A DNA stretch of 64,000 bases, from assembly GCF_024585165.1 (NCBI RefSeq), contig NZ_CP029008.1, positions 1,488,001 through 1,552,000 on the forward strand. The letters run 5' to 3'. Position 1 is the stretch's first letter. Every line of letters begins with the position of its first letter. Of the stretch, positions 19,294 to 28,402 are shown one piece after another. This DNA is from Bradyrhizobium sp. WBOS07. Lineage in GTDB: Bacteria; Pseudomonadota; Alphaproteobacteria; Rhizobiales; Xanthobacteraceae. A program made the translations under genes and the position numbers. The notes under the pieces were generated by a model. The model saw only the letters and a list, made by a program, of their open reading frames with translations. It was not told the DNA's origin and did not search any database.

Positions 19294-20577
19294 ATGAACA
19301 AGCCCGAAACCAGCATCGATTCCGACATCGCGGGGCCTGCGCCGCGCCATCGTACCACCCAGGTCAAGGTCGGCGACGTCGCCGTCGGCGGCGGTGCGCC
19401 GATCGTCGTGCAGTCGATGACCAACACCGATACCGCCGACATCGACGGTACCATCGCCCAGGTCGCAGCGCTCGCGCGCGCCGGCTCCGAGATGGTCCGC
19501 ATCACCGTGGACCGCGAGGAAGCCGCGGCCGCCGTCCCGCACATTCGCGACGGCCTCGCCAAGCGCGGTATCAATACGCCGCTGATCGGCGACTTCCACT
19601 ATATCGGCCACAAGCTGCTCGCGGCCTATCCGGCCTGCGCTGAGGCGCTGGCCAAATACCGCATCAATCCCGGCAATGTCGGCTTCAAGGACAAGCGCGA
19701 CACCCAGTTCGCCGACATCATCGAGATCGCCAACAAGAACAACAAGCCGGTCCGCATCGGCGCCAATTGGGGCTCGCTCGACCAGGAGCTCTTGACCAGG
19801 CTGATGGACGAGAACGCAGCCTCCGCCAATCCGCGCGACGTCCGCGCCGTGACGCGCGAGGCGATGGTGCAGTCCGCGCTGCTCTCGGCGGCGCGGGCCG
19901 AAGAGCTCGGCATGCCCAAGAACCGCATCATCCTCTCCGCAAAAGTTTCGGCGGTGCAGGATCTGATCGCGGTCTATCAGGACCTCGCCAGCCGTTCCGA
20001 TTACGCCATCCATCTCGGCCTGACCGAAGCCGGCATGGGCTCGAAGGGCATCGTGGCGTCCTCGGCCGCGCTTGGCATCCTGTTGCAGCAGGGCATCGGC
20101 GACACCATCCGCATCTCGCTGACGCCTGAGCCCGGCGGCGACCGCACTCGCGAGGTGCAGGTCGGCCAGGAGCTGCTGCAGACCATGGGCTTCCGCACCT
20201 TCGTGCCGCTGGTTGCGGCCTGCCCCGGCTGCGGCCGCACCACCTCGACCACGTTCCAGGAGCTGGCCCGCTCGATCCAGGATTTCATCCGCGACGAGAT
20301 GCCGAATTGGAAGACGAAATATCCGGGCGTCGAGGAGCTCAACGTCGCGGTGATGGGCTGCATCGTCAACGGCCCCGGCGAATCCAAGCACGCCAATATC
20401 GGCATCTCGCTGCCCGGCACCGGCGAAGCGCCGGCCGCGCCCGTCTTCGTCGACGGCAAGAAGTTCCGCACGCTGCGCGGCCCCACCATCTCCGCCGACT
20501 TCAAGGCGCTGGTGATCGACTATATCGAGCAGCGTTACGGCCAGGGCGCCAAGCTGCCAGTGACCGCGGCGGAGTAA
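19294..20577 (+). CDS. ispG: 4-hydroxy-3-methylbut-2-en-1-yl diphosphate synthase
   Basis: 427 residues. It catalyses the penultimate step of the non-mevalonate isoprenoid pathway, turning cyclic MEcPP into HMBPP with a [4Fe-4S] cluster. The cluster ligands are Cys310 and Cys313 (CPGCGR), Cys356 and Glu363 (CIVNGPGE). It has the longer form common in alphaproteobacteria. The ATG at 19294 is chosen over the TTG three codons upstream. The farnesyl diphosphate synthase gene about 9 kb away belongs to the same pathway. Confidence 0.97.
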   Translation: MNKPETSIDSDIAGPAPRHRTTQVKVGDVAVGGGAPIVVQSMTNTDTADIDGTIAQVAALARAGSEMVRITVDREEAAAAVPHIRDGLAKRGINTPLIGDFHYIGHKLLAAYPACAEALAKYRINPGNVGFKDKRDTQFADIIEIANKNNKPVRIGANWGSLDQELLTRLMDENAASANPRDVRAVTREAMVQSALLSAARAEELGMPKNRIILSAKVSAVQDLIAVYQDLASRSDYAIHLGLTEAGMGSKGIVASSAALGILLQQGIGDTIRISLTPEPGGDRTREVQVGQELLQTMGFRTFVPLVAACPGCGRTTSTTFQELARSIQDFIRDEMPNWKTKYPGVEELNVAVMGCIVNGPGESKHANIGISLPGTGEAPAAPVFVDGKKFRTLRGPTISADFKALVIDYIEQRYGQGAKLPVTAAE

Positions 20578-20588
20578 TTTTACTCCGC
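20569..20588 (+). terminator. Hairpin spanning the ispG stop codon
   Basis: GCGGAGTAA at 20569-20577 and TTACTCCGC at 20580-20588 are perfect 9-bp arms with two bases between them. The stop codon lies inside the stem. There is no T-run after it. It could stabilise or end the ispG message. Confidence 0.5.
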
Positions 20589-20607
20589 TGTCGCCCGCGC
20601 TCTGCTC

Positions 20608-20740
20608 GTCGCCCCCGCGAAGGCGGGGGCCCATAACCACAGGGCGTCGTGGTTATGGTGAGCTGTCACTCCGATCTTCGTCAAACGCAATCCTGTGGTT
20701 ATGGGTCCCCGGGCTCGCGCTTTGCGCGCCCCGGGACGAC
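20608..20740. repeat. Intergenic palindromic element, CCCATAACCACAGG family, copy 1
   Basis: CCCATAACCACAGG on the left pairs with CCTGTGGTTATGGG on the right, flanked by GC-rich hairpins. The same core recurs at 50142-50291. Confidence 0.75.
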
Positions 20741-20821
20741 GGCTGTGTTTGCGGTGCAGATTGCACATCGGCACGCGCACGCTACGATGGCTCCCAATCA
20801 ATAATGATCGGGAGACACGCC

Positions 20822-21718
20822 ATGAGCTCACTCGCCGGCAAGCAGGGTCCGCGCTATCGCCACACGGCCGAGGATGGCGCGCCTTACGAGACCATCGCGG
20901 TCGAAAAGCTCACGCCCATCATCGGCGCGGAAGTCTCGGGCGTGGACATTGGCAAGCTCGTCTCGGACGAAGCGCCGTCCAACCGGCAGATGGACGAGAT
21001 CCACCGCGCGCTGGCCGAAAATCTCGTCATCTTCTTCCGCGACCAGCACATTACCCCGCAGCAGCATCTCGCCTTCGGCCGCAAGTTCGGCGAGCTGCAT
21101 TTTCATCCCGCCGCGCCGCATGAGGACGAAGACCCGGCCCTGATGAAGATCTACGCCGACAAGAACTCGCCGCGGGCCAACGGCGAGGGCTGGCACTCCG
21201 ACGTGTCCTGCGATCTCGAGCCGCCGATGGGCTCGATCCTCTACATCAAGCAATGCCCGCCCCGCGGCGGCGACACGCTGTTCGCCAACATGTACGCCGC
21301 CTATGAGGCTTTGTCGGACCGTATGAAGGCCTATCTCGACGGCCTCACCGCGCTCCACGACGGCGAGCCGATCTATCGCGGGCTCTATGCCAATTACGGC
21401 GTTGCCGACCGGCCCTCCTATCCACATGCCGAGCATCCCGTGGTGCGCACGCATCCGGTCACCGGCAAGAAGGCGCTTTACGTCAACCGCGGCTTCACCC
21501 GCCACATCAACGGCATCCCCCGCGACGAGAGCGATGCGATGCTGGCTTATCTGTACCAGCATGCCGAGAACCCGCTGTTCCAGTGCCGCTTCCGCTGGAC
21601 CGAGAACGCGATCGCGTTCTGGGACAACCGCTGCACCCAGCACCGCGCGATGTGGGACTACTGGCCGCACACCCGCTCCGGCACGCGCGTCACAGTGAAG
21701 GGCGAGCGGCCGGTTTGA
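20822..21718 (+). CDS. TauD/TfdA-family Fe(II)/2-oxoglutarate dioxygenase
   Basis: 298 residues with the iron-binding facial triad His125, Asp127 (GWHSDVSC) and His274 (TQHRAMWDYW), and the 2-oxoglutarate-binding Arg285. Family members release sulfite from taurine or alkylsulfates, or hydroxylate related substrates; the exact substrate is not evident. The ATG at 20822 has a GGGAG ribosome binding site, better than the ATG at 20804. There is no sulfonate ABC transporter alongside, so a sulfur role is only a possibility. Confidence 0.9.
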   Translation: MSSLAGKQGPRYRHTAEDGAPYETIAVEKLTPIIGAEVSGVDIGKLVSDEAPSNRQMDEIHRALAENLVIFFRDQHITPQQHLAFGRKFGELHFHPAAPHEDEDPALMKIYADKNSPRANGEGWHSDVSCDLEPPMGSILYIKQCPPRGGDTLFANMYAAYEALSDRMKAYLDGLTALHDGEPIYRGLYANYGVADRPSYPHAEHPVVRTHPVTGKKALYVNRGFTRHINGIPRDESDAMLAYLYQHAENPLFQCRFRWTENAIAFWDNRCTQHRAMWDYWPHTRSGTRVTVKGERPV

Positions 21719-21838
21719 TCGCTCTTCGTGGCACGAGCGCTATCTTGCGTTGACCCACCCCGATTCCCGCGCCAATCTTCCCGAAGCCAAATCGCGGGCT
21801 TCGTTGGCCGCCCGCGGATCGCAGCGGCGGAGCAGGGC

Positions 21839-22678
21839 TTGGGGCAATCGCGCAGGATCATCGCTGGGCTGGTCGCGTCGATCCTGCTGTCGCCGCTCGC
21901 CCTTGTCGACGCCAGCGAGGCTGCTGCCGCGCGAAAGATAGCCAGACCCAAGCCCAAGCAACCGCAATCACCGGCCAGATGCGAGATGCCGAGATTCAGG
22001 ATCGTCGTGGATGTCGGGCACACGCCGGACTCTTACGGCGCGCTCAGCGCGCGCAACGATCCGGAGTTCGGCTTCAACTTCCGTCTCGCCAGGTTGATCA
22101 CAGCGAAGCTCCAGTCTGAAGGCTTCGCGGCAACCCGCCTGCTCGTCACGGACGGCAAGGCGCGGCCGAGCCTGTTCAAGCGGGTCAGTGCCGCGAATGA
22201 CGGCCGGGCCGATCTGTTCCTGTCGGTCCATCACGACTCGGTGCCGGACAAGCTGCTCGAGACCTGGGAGTTCGACGGCGCAAAGAGCTACTTCAGCGAC
22301 CGCTTTTCGGGCCACTCGCTGTTCGTGTCGCGGCAGAATCCGCACTTCGCGACCAGCCTGATGCTGGCCCGGATGATCGGCGGGCAGCTGAAGGAGCAGG
22401 GCCTGGACTATGCCAGCCAGTACACATTGCCGGTGATGGGCCGCTACCGCCGCCAGTTGCTCGACAAGGATGTCGGTGTCTACCGCTATGACGGGCTCGT
22501 CGTGCTGTCGCGGACGCGAAGCGCCGCGGTGCTGCTGGAGGCCGGCTCGATCATCAACCGCGACGAGGAAATGGAGCTGAATTCGCCGGAGCGGCACGAG
22601 GCCGTCGCGGGAGCCGTGGCGGCCGCGATGAGGCAGTTCTGCGAGAGGCGGCAGATTGCTTCGCCGCGCTCGGAATGA
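21839..22678 (+). CDS. Exported N-acetylmuramoyl-L-alanine amidase (Amidase_3 family)
   Basis: 279 residues from a TTG start with a well-placed GGAG, followed at once by a signal peptide (about 1-28). An upstream GTG at 21728 would place about 37 residues before the signal peptide and is less likely. The mature part has the zinc amidase pattern: His in VVDVGHTPDS, Glu of the NDPEFGFNF stretch, His in LFLSVHHDS and a catalytic Glu in VLLEAGSI. It would trim peptide stems from peptidoglycan in the periplasm. It is convergent with the antiporter gene. Confidence 0.82.
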   Translation: MGQSRRIIAGLVASILLSPLALVDASEAAAARKIARPKPKQPQSPARCEMPRFRIVVDVGHTPDSYGALSARNDPEFGFNFRLARLITAKLQSEGFAATRLLVTDGKARPSLFKRVSAANDGRADLFLSVHHDSVPDKLLETWEFDGAKSYFSDRFSGHSLFVSRQNPHFATSLMLARMIGGQLKEQGLDYASQYTLPVMGRYRRQLLDKDVGVYRYDGLVVLSRTRSAAVLLEAGSIINRDEEMELNSPERHEAVAGAVAAAMRQFCERRQIASPRSE

Positions 22679-22685
22679 CGAAAAG

Positions 22686-24293
22686 TTACAGCGGCCCGCC
22701 CCGATATTCCCGGTTCGCCAGGCTTGCCTCCTCCAGATCCAGGTCGCGCTCGATCCGCCGCCGCGTTTCGTCGGTGATCTGGCCGTCGCGCAGCAGGTTG
22801 TGAATGAATTTGCGTTCGGCGGCGATCAAGTCGCGGGTCAGTGCGGTGCCGGCGGCGGACACGTCGTGGTGGCCGGGATCGAGTGAATCCGGCAGCTGGT
22901 TGACGCGGATCTCGTGACGTGCACGCAGCAGCCGCATCACCTCTTCGGAGACTTCCTGTCCCGCTGTCATGGCCTCGAGCGATTTCAATGCGGCATCGAG
23001 GGCCTGGCGGCGGGCGGCGATCTCGGCCTCGTGCTCGGCGACATGCTCGTTGCGGCCGGCCTGCGCGACACCGAGCCAGCGCACCATCGGCGGCAGCGTG
23101 AGGCCGATGCCGATCAGCGTGACGAAGATGACGCCGAAGGCGACGAACAGGATCAGGTCGCGATACGGAAAGGCCTCGCCGTTCGGCAACGTGAACGGCA
23201 GCGCCAGCGCGGCCGCGAGCGAGACCGCGCCGCGCACGCCGGTGAAGGCGAGCACGAACGGCCATTGCCATGGTGGCGATGGATCGCGCTGGCGCAGCGA
23301 CTTGCTGAGCATCCGCGGCAGATAGGTTGCCGGATAGAGCCAGGCGAAGCGCGCGATCACGACGATCATCAGGACCAATGCGGTTGCGATCAGGATGTCG
23401 TCGAGCGGAAATGACTTCGATTTCTCGTAGAGCGCTCGCATCTGGAAGCCGGTGAGCAGGAACAGCACGCCTTCGATCAGGTAGATCACGAGGTCCCAGA
23501 AGAAGATGCCTTGCAGCCGCGTCGCGGACGAGATCAGCAGCGGGCCGTTCCAGCTTACATAGAGCCCGCAGGCGACGGTTGCGATCACGCCGGAGCCGCC
23601 GATATGCTCGGGCAGCCAGTAGGAGACGTAGGGCGTGATCAAGGAAAGCGTCAGCTCGACCTGCGGATCGCCCGACCATTTGCGGAAGCGAAGGGAGAGC
23701 CAGCCGACGCCGATGCCGAAGGCGATCTCGCTGGCGACGATGAGGAGGAATTCGCCGGCGGCAAGCGGCAGCGAGAAATGCCCGACCATGATTGCTGCCA
23801 GCGCAAAGCGGTAGAGGATCAGCGCGGTGGCGTCGTTGGCGAGCCCTTCACCCTCGAGGATGACCAGGAGCCGCCGCGGCATGTTGAGCCGGCGCGCGAT
23901 CGCGAGCGGCGCCACCACGTCGGGCGGTGCGACGATGGCGCCGAGCAGGAAGCCGATGGTCCAGGGCAGGCCGATCAAGTAGTGCGTCGCGGCGGCCACC
24001 ATCGCCGCGGTGAAGACCACGGCGCCGACCGCGAGCAGCACGATGGGGCGCAGATTCTTCCTGAACTCGCGCCAGCTCATGGCGACGCTCGCCGAGTAGA
24101 TCAGCGGCGGCAGCACCATCAGCAGCACCAGTTCCGGCGGCAATTCCACCTGGGGCATGCCAGGCACGAAGGCGAGGCCGACGCCTGCCAGCATCAGCAG
24201 GATGGCGGGCGCGATGTTGAAGCGGCGTGCGGCCAACGCCACGCCTGCCAATACGGCAAGCAGGATGAGGAAAATCTGAAACTTCGCTTCCAT
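22686..24293 (-). CDS. CPA1-family Na+/H+ antiporter
   Basis: 535 residues. About 12-13 membrane helices fill residues 1-420, with the ion-binding region in helix 5 (EGEGLANDATALILYRFAL) and a conserved Arg-containing helix (FTGVRGAVSLAAALALP). The C-terminal 110 residues form a charged cytoplasmic regulatory tail. It exchanges sodium or potassium for protons and helps with pH or salt stress. ATG 24293 (MEAKF) begins right at the first helix; the longer frame is antisense to the beta-lactamase gene. Confidence 0.93.
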   Translation of the reverse strand: MEAKFQIFLILLAVLAGVALAARRFNIAPAILLMLAGVGLAFVPGMPQVELPPELVLLMVLPPLIYSASVAMSWREFRKNLRPIVLLAVGAVVFTAAMVAAATHYLIGLPWTIGFLLGAIVAPPDVVAPLAIARRLNMPRRLLVILEGEGLANDATALILYRFALAAIMVGHFSLPLAAGEFLLIVASEIAFGIGVGWLSLRFRKWSGDPQVELTLSLITPYVSYWLPEHIGGSGVIATVACGLYVSWNGPLLISSATRLQGIFFWDLVIYLIEGVLFLLTGFQMRALYEKSKSFPLDDILIATALVLMIVVIARFAWLYPATYLPRMLSKSLRQRDPSPPWQWPFVLAFTGVRGAVSLAAALALPFTLPNGEAFPYRDLILFVAFGVIFVTLIGIGLTLPPMVRWLGVAQAGRNEHVAEHEAEIAARRQALDAALKSLEAMTAGQEVSEEVMRLLRARHEIRVNQLPDSLDPGHHDVSAAGTALTRDLIAAERKFIHNLLRDGQITDETRRRIERDLDLEEASLANREYRGGPL

Positions 24294-24339
24294 GACAATC
24301 TGTCTTGACCCGGAAGCGATCGCTGCGTCAATGCGCGGC

Positions 24340-25197
24340 TTACGCCAGCCGCTCAGCCACCATCCGACCGATCCGCGCGAACACGGCCTCGATCTGCGCC
24401 GCATTCGGCGCGCCGCCCTGGACGTAGGCCGTGATGAGGATCGGCGTGTCGGGTTTGGGCCAGACGACCGCGATGTCGCCCGCAGCGTCCTTGCCGTTGT
24501 TGCCGGTCTTGTCGCCAATGGTCCAGCTTGCGGGCAGGCCGCCGCGCAGCCGGTTCGCGCCGGTCTTGCAGTTCACCATCCACTCCGTGAGCAGGGCACG
24601 CGAGGCCGGCGACAAGGCGTCGCCGACCACCAGGCGGCGCAAATTGCCCGCCATCGCCGCTGGCGTCGTGGTATCCTGGGAATTGCCGGGAAGCGAGCGG
24701 TTGAGCTCTGGCTCGTTATGATCGAGCCGCGAGGTGCTATCGCCAATCGACCGCCAGAATGCGGTGAGGGCAGCCGGCCCGCCGATCCGTGCCAGCAGCA
24801 GATTGGCGCAGGTATTGTCGCTGAGCTCGACGATCGCCTTGCACATGTCGGCGACCGACATCGTGCCGGCCGCGAGATTCTGCTTGGCGACCGGCGCATA
24901 TTCCAGCAGGTCGGCCTTGCCGTAAGGGATCATGGCCGCGAGTTGCTCCTCGCCGCGATCGACCCGCGCCAGCACGCACGCGGCGAGCGAGGCCTTGAAG
25001 GTCGAGCACATGACGAAGCGCTCATCGGCGCGCCAGCTGAGCTTTGCGCCGGTCGCAAGGTTCTCCGCATGGAGCCCGACCCGCCCGCCGCTCTCGCGCT
25101 CGTAGGCTCCGAACTCGGGCGGCGCCTCCGCGGCAAGCGCGGGAGAGGCTGCCATCCAGCAGAGCGAGGCGAGCAGAGAACGGCGATCGAGCGGCAT
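24340..25197 (-). CDS. bla: Class A beta-lactamase
   Basis: 285 residues with a signal peptide (1-22, RRSLLASL then ALAA). All class A landmarks are present: Ser65-x-x-Lys68 (STFK), Ser126-Asp-Asn128, Glu162-x-x-Leu-Asn166 and Lys230-Thr-Gly232. It would hydrolyse beta-lactams in the periplasm. Cys64 precedes the active serine, but the residues just after KTG are Asn-Asn, so the disulfide of class A carbapenemases is absent. No ampR-like gene is adjacent. The start gives the only frame with a clean signal peptide. Confidence 0.94.
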   Translation of the reverse strand: MPLDRRSLLASLCWMAASPALAAEAPPEFGAYERESGGRVGLHAENLATGAKLSWRADERFVMCSTFKASLAACVLARVDRGEEQLAAMIPYGKADLLEYAPVAKQNLAAGTMSVADMCKAIVELSDNTCANLLLARIGGPAALTAFWRSIGDSTSRLDHNEPELNRSLPGNSQDTTTPAAMAGNLRRLVVGDALSPASRALLTEWMVNCKTGANRLRGGLPASWTIGDKTGNNGKDAAGDIAVVWPKPDTPILITAYVQGGAPNAAQIEAVFARIGRMVAERLA

Positions 25198-25250
25198 GGG
25201 AGACTCTCGGGTCAGCGGAGAGGGAAGAGATTGCGCACGCTTCATCCGCG

Positions 25251-25373
25251 TCGTCATTGCGAGCGCAGCGAAGCAAAGCAATCCAGAATCTATCCGCGGA
25301 GGATTCTGGATTGCTTCGTCGCATCTGCGCAAAATTGCCACGCAATTTTGTCGCCGAGCTCCTCGCAATGACG
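25251..25373. repeat. Palindromic element, CGTCATTGCGAGCG family
   Basis: CGTCATTGCGAG on the left matches CTCGCAATGACG on the right. Inner stems include CAATCCAGAATC/GATTCTGGATTG and CAAAATTGC/GCAATTTTG. A repeat of this type is well known between genes of Bradyrhizobium and relatives. It lies upstream of the beta-lactamase gene and may insulate it. Confidence 0.85.
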
Positions 25374-25447
25374 TGTGGCGAGAGTTGGGCTCGTACGGAT
25401 GAACAGTGGAGGCGGGTGCCTCGCAAGTTAGGCGGGGGAAGACTCCC

Positions 25448-25822
25448 TCACTCCCTCAGGTCATAGCGATACGATTTCGACACGATCTGCCAGCCGTCGG
25501 CGAGCTTCATCGCCACCAAATAATCGGTGAAGTAGCGCGGCGGCAATTGGCACCGGACCTTGATGAAGGCAGTCTTCTCGTCCGAACGGTCGATGGTGAC
25601 GATGAAATCCTCGCGCGGCTTGCCCTCGGCCTTGGCGGAGGGGCGCTTGCGCACGCGATCGAGCCAGTCGGGCACAGTCAGCACCTGCAGCTCGCCCTTC
25701 TCGACCCAGCGCAAATCAGCCGAGGGATGGAAGATGGCGCCGAGCTTTTCGGCGTCGCCCTCGTAAAGGCCGTCAAAATAGGATTGCACGACGGCTTCGA
25801 CGCTCGAACGGTTCTGGCTCAT
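25448..25822 (-). CDS. NTF2-like (SnoaL/lumazine-binding-like) small protein
   Basis: 124 residues with the pattern of the NTF2-like cone fold: an N-terminal helix (VEAVVQSYFDGLYEGDAEKLG), FHPSADLRWV, and C-terminal strands ending in DGWQIVSKSYRYD. Members are small enzymes or ligand-binding proteins, and nothing here identifies a reaction. It has no signal peptide. The ATG at 25822 has AGGGTGATCC upstream. Confidence 0.8.
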   Translation of the reverse strand: MSQNRSSVEAVVQSYFDGLYEGDAEKLGAIFHPSADLRWVEKGELQVLTVPDWLDRVRKRPSAKAEGKPREDFIVTIDRSDEKTAFIKVRCQLPPRYFTDYLVAMKLADGWQIVSKSYRYDLRE

Positions 25823-25915
25823 GGATCACCCTTTTGCATGATGGCTTGCGGCGAACTTAGTCGTAGACATCAAAATGCGCTATGGGTGTGTCAGCCATTT
25901 GCGCCAAGGCTTGCC

Positions 25916-26344
25916 ATGACCGGATCAAAAAATTCGAACGCGCGTATCTTGATCGGCGAATGCTACTGCCGCACCGTCCGCTTCGAGGTGGCCGACGCGT
26001 TCTCCTATGCGATGAACTGCCACTGTTCCAATTGCCGCCGCACCACCGGCTCGGCCTTTAAGCCGTTCGCCGGCATCCCGCAGGACGAGCTCCGCATCGT
26101 CAGGGGTGACGACCAGCGCCTCATTTTCGGCGACGCCACCGCCCATGACGCCCATTGTCAGCGATGCGGCTCGCTGCTTTACTCCCGGGTGCGCGACGGA
26201 CAATGGGTTCACGTCGCCATGGGAGCCCTGGTCGATGCCCCTTCGATCCAGCCTAGCGCCCATATTTTCGTAGGCTCGAAGGCGCCCTGGCACGAAATTA
26301 CGGACAATCTGCCGCAATATCGGGGGCATATCGGCGACGGCTGA
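25916..26344 (+). CDS. GFA-family (glutathione-dependent formaldehyde-activating enzyme-like) zinc protein
   Basis: 142 residues with the zinc-binding cysteines of the GFA/CENP-V fold: Cys16 and Cys18, the cluster Cys35, Cys37, Cys40 (CHCSNC), then Cys81 and Cys84 (CQRC). Despite the family name, most members have no shown formaldehyde activity. The ATG at 25916 is the first sensible start; the frame upstream is open only by chance. Confidence 0.88.
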   Translation: MTGSKNSNARILIGECYCRTVRFEVADAFSYAMNCHCSNCRRTTGSAFKPFAGIPQDELRIVRGDDQRLIFGDATAHDAHCQRCGSLLYSRVRDGQWVHVAMGALVDAPSIQPSAHIFVGSKAPWHEITDNLPQYRGHIGDG

Positions 26345-26529
26345 GGGAACTCGGCCGGAACGCCGGCCTGGCAGCGAACCCCGGCCGGTCTGGCGCGACA
26401 AACATTGGGGGGCTTTCGGGCAGTTGGTCGGTGCGGTCTTCGTGACCTCCATCACAAGCATCGCCACCACATCCTGCTAAAGCGGTCCCAAAGGGGGCTC
26501 GAGACGCCCCGAACTTCGGAAGTCGTGTC

Positions 26530-28356
26530 ATGCGCAATCTGCTCAGACTCTGCCCGCTTCTCCTCGCCGCCGCGCTGCTATTCGGCGCGGATCCCGCGTT
26601 CGCCGGAAAGCGCGTCGCGCTGGTGCTCGCCAATTCGGCGTATCAGCACGCGCCGTCGCTCACCAACCCCGTCAATGACGGTGCGGTGATAGCCAAGACG
26701 TTGAAGGAGGCCGGTTTCGATATCGTCGATTCCCGGCACGATTTGTCCGCACAGGAGACCCGGCGCGTGCTGCGCGATTTTGCCGACGCGACCCGCACGG
26801 CCGACATCGCCGTGGTCTACTATGCCGGCCACGGCATCGAGGTCGAGGGCTCGAATTATCTGATCCCGGTCGACGCCAAGCTCGAGCGCGACACCGACGT
26901 CTATGACGAGGCGCTCTCGCTCGACCGCGTTCTCGTCGCCGTCGAGCCCGCCAAGCAGCTCCGCCTGGTGATCCTGGACGCCTGCCGCGACAATCCGTTC
27001 GCCAAGAGGATGAAGCGCACGATTGCCTCGCGCGCCATGGGTCGAGGCCTCGCACAAGTCGAGCCGACCAGCCCCAACACGCTGATCGCCTATTCGGCGA
27101 AGGCCGGCTTCACCGCCCAGGACGGCGACGGCGCCAATAGCCCCTTTACGGTGGCGCTGTCGAAATATCTGACGACGCCGGGTCTCGATGTCCGCCGCGC
27201 GTTCGGTTTCGTGCGCGACGAGGTGCTCAAGTCGACCGCCAACAAGCAGGAGCCGTTCGTCTACGGCTCGCTCGGCGGCGAGGACGTGCCGCTGGTTCCG
27301 GTCAAGGTGGTGGCCGCCGCGCCCGTCGCGCCGGTGGCGAACCCGCAGGCCGATATCCGCCGCGACTATGAGCTCGCGCTGCAGGTTGGCAACAAGGCGG
27401 CATGGGACGCCTTCCTCGCCCAGCACCCCGATGGCTTCTATGCAAATCTCGCCAAGCTCCAGGTCGAAAAGCTCGGTGCCGAGCAGGCCCACGCAGCGGC
27501 CCTCGCGAAGGCGAAGCAGGCCGAGGCCGAGCGCGATCGCCTCGCGGCCCTCGGCGCCCAGAAGGACGCGCAGGCCAGAGCCGCGGCCGACGCCAAAGCC
27601 GCCGAGCAGGCCCAGCTTGCCGCGCAGAAGGCGAAGGAGCAGGCGCAGCAGCAGGCGGCCGCCGCCGAGCAGCAGCGCGTCAACCTCGCCGCCGCGGCCC
27701 CGAGCGCCGCGCCGGCCAGCACGGCGAGCCCGGCCGGCACCAATGTCGCCTCGCTGACGCCGCCGACCGCGCCGGCCGATCTCAACCGGTCGGTGCAGAC
27801 CGAGCTCGGCCGCGTCGGCTGCTTCTCGGGCTCGGCCGACGGCAACTGGAATACGTCCTCGCAGCGCTCGCTGTCGCAGTTCAATCGCTATGCCGGCACC
27901 AAGCTCGACGTGAAGGTCGCGAGCACCGACGCGCTCGATGCGGTCAAGGCCAAGCCGGCGCGGGTCTGTCCGCTGGTTTGCGAGCACGGCTTCAAGGCCG
28001 ACGGCGACAAATGCACGAAGATCGTCTGCCGCGAGGGCTATGCGGTCAACGACGACAATGAGTGCGAGAAGCAGCGCGCCGCAAAGCCGGCCAAGCCGGC
28101 GACGGCGAAGCGCGACGTCGGTGACGAGCGTCCCGCCCGGCAGCGTCGTCAGGCCGGCGGTGCTGCCGCTGGCACGGCGGGCGGCTATGGTGCCGCGGCC
28201 GGCATGACTGCGGCGGCTGGTGCCAGCCGTCCGTCCGGCGGCGGGCAGATATTCTGCAACAGCCTCGGTTGCCGTCCCGTCAACCGCGGCTGCCATCTCG
28301 AATATCGCGGCGGCGGCGGCCCCCACGTCGACGCCAATGTCGAGGTGTGTCGCTGA
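26530..28356 (+). CDS. Exported caspase-family (peptidase C14) protein
   Basis: 608 residues with a signal peptide (1-25). The caspase-like domain at about 27-260 has the catalytic pair His101 (VYYAGHG) and Cys152 (LDACRDN). A low-complexity Ala/Gln/Lys coiled coil follows (about 310-385). Next is a stretch resembling a peptidoglycan-binding fold (about 418-460, VQTELGRVGCFSGSADGNW), then a cysteine-rich tail with EGF-like spacing. Such proteins are common in Bradyrhizobium and are thought to be periplasmic, with unknown targets. It is a lone gene, without toxin or defence genes beside it. Confidence 0.88.
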   Translation: MRNLLRLCPLLLAAALLFGADPAFAGKRVALVLANSAYQHAPSLTNPVNDGAVIAKTLKEAGFDIVDSRHDLSAQETRRVLRDFADATRTADIAVVYYAGHGIEVEGSNYLIPVDAKLERDTDVYDEALSLDRVLVAVEPAKQLRLVILDACRDNPFAKRMKRTIASRAMGRGLAQVEPTSPNTLIAYSAKAGFTAQDGDGANSPFTVALSKYLTTPGLDVRRAFGFVRDEVLKSTANKQEPFVYGSLGGEDVPLVPVKVVAAAPVAPVANPQADIRRDYELALQVGNKAAWDAFLAQHPDGFYANLAKLQVEKLGAEQAHAAALAKAKQAEAERDRLAALGAQKDAQARAAADAKAAEQAQLAAQKAKEQAQQQAAAAEQQRVNLAAAAPSAAPASTASPAGTNVASLTPPTAPADLNRSVQTELGRVGCFSGSADGNWNTSSQRSLSQFNRYAGTKLDVKVASTDALDAVKAKPARVCPLVCEHGFKADGDKCTKIVCREGYAVNDDNECEKQRAAKPAKPATAKRDVGDERPARQRRQAGGAAAGTAGGYGAAAGMTAAAGASRPSGGGQIFCNSLGCRPVNRGCHLEYRGGGGPHVDANVEVCR

Positions 28357-28402
28357 GGGGCACGCGTGGTCAAGAGCGTCGTCCGGCAAGGCTCGGACGA
28401 TG

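Noticed and set aside
24340..25197. Class A carbapenemase
   Set aside because: Cys64 before the active serine is suggestive, but the partner cysteine after the KTG motif is missing (Asn-Asn instead), so only a general class A enzyme is supported.
26530..28356. Defence or cell-death system around the caspase-like gene
   Set aside because: Its neighbours are a GFA-family protein and a DUF1345 membrane protein, with no effector, sensor or toxin. The signal peptide also places it outside the cytoplasm.
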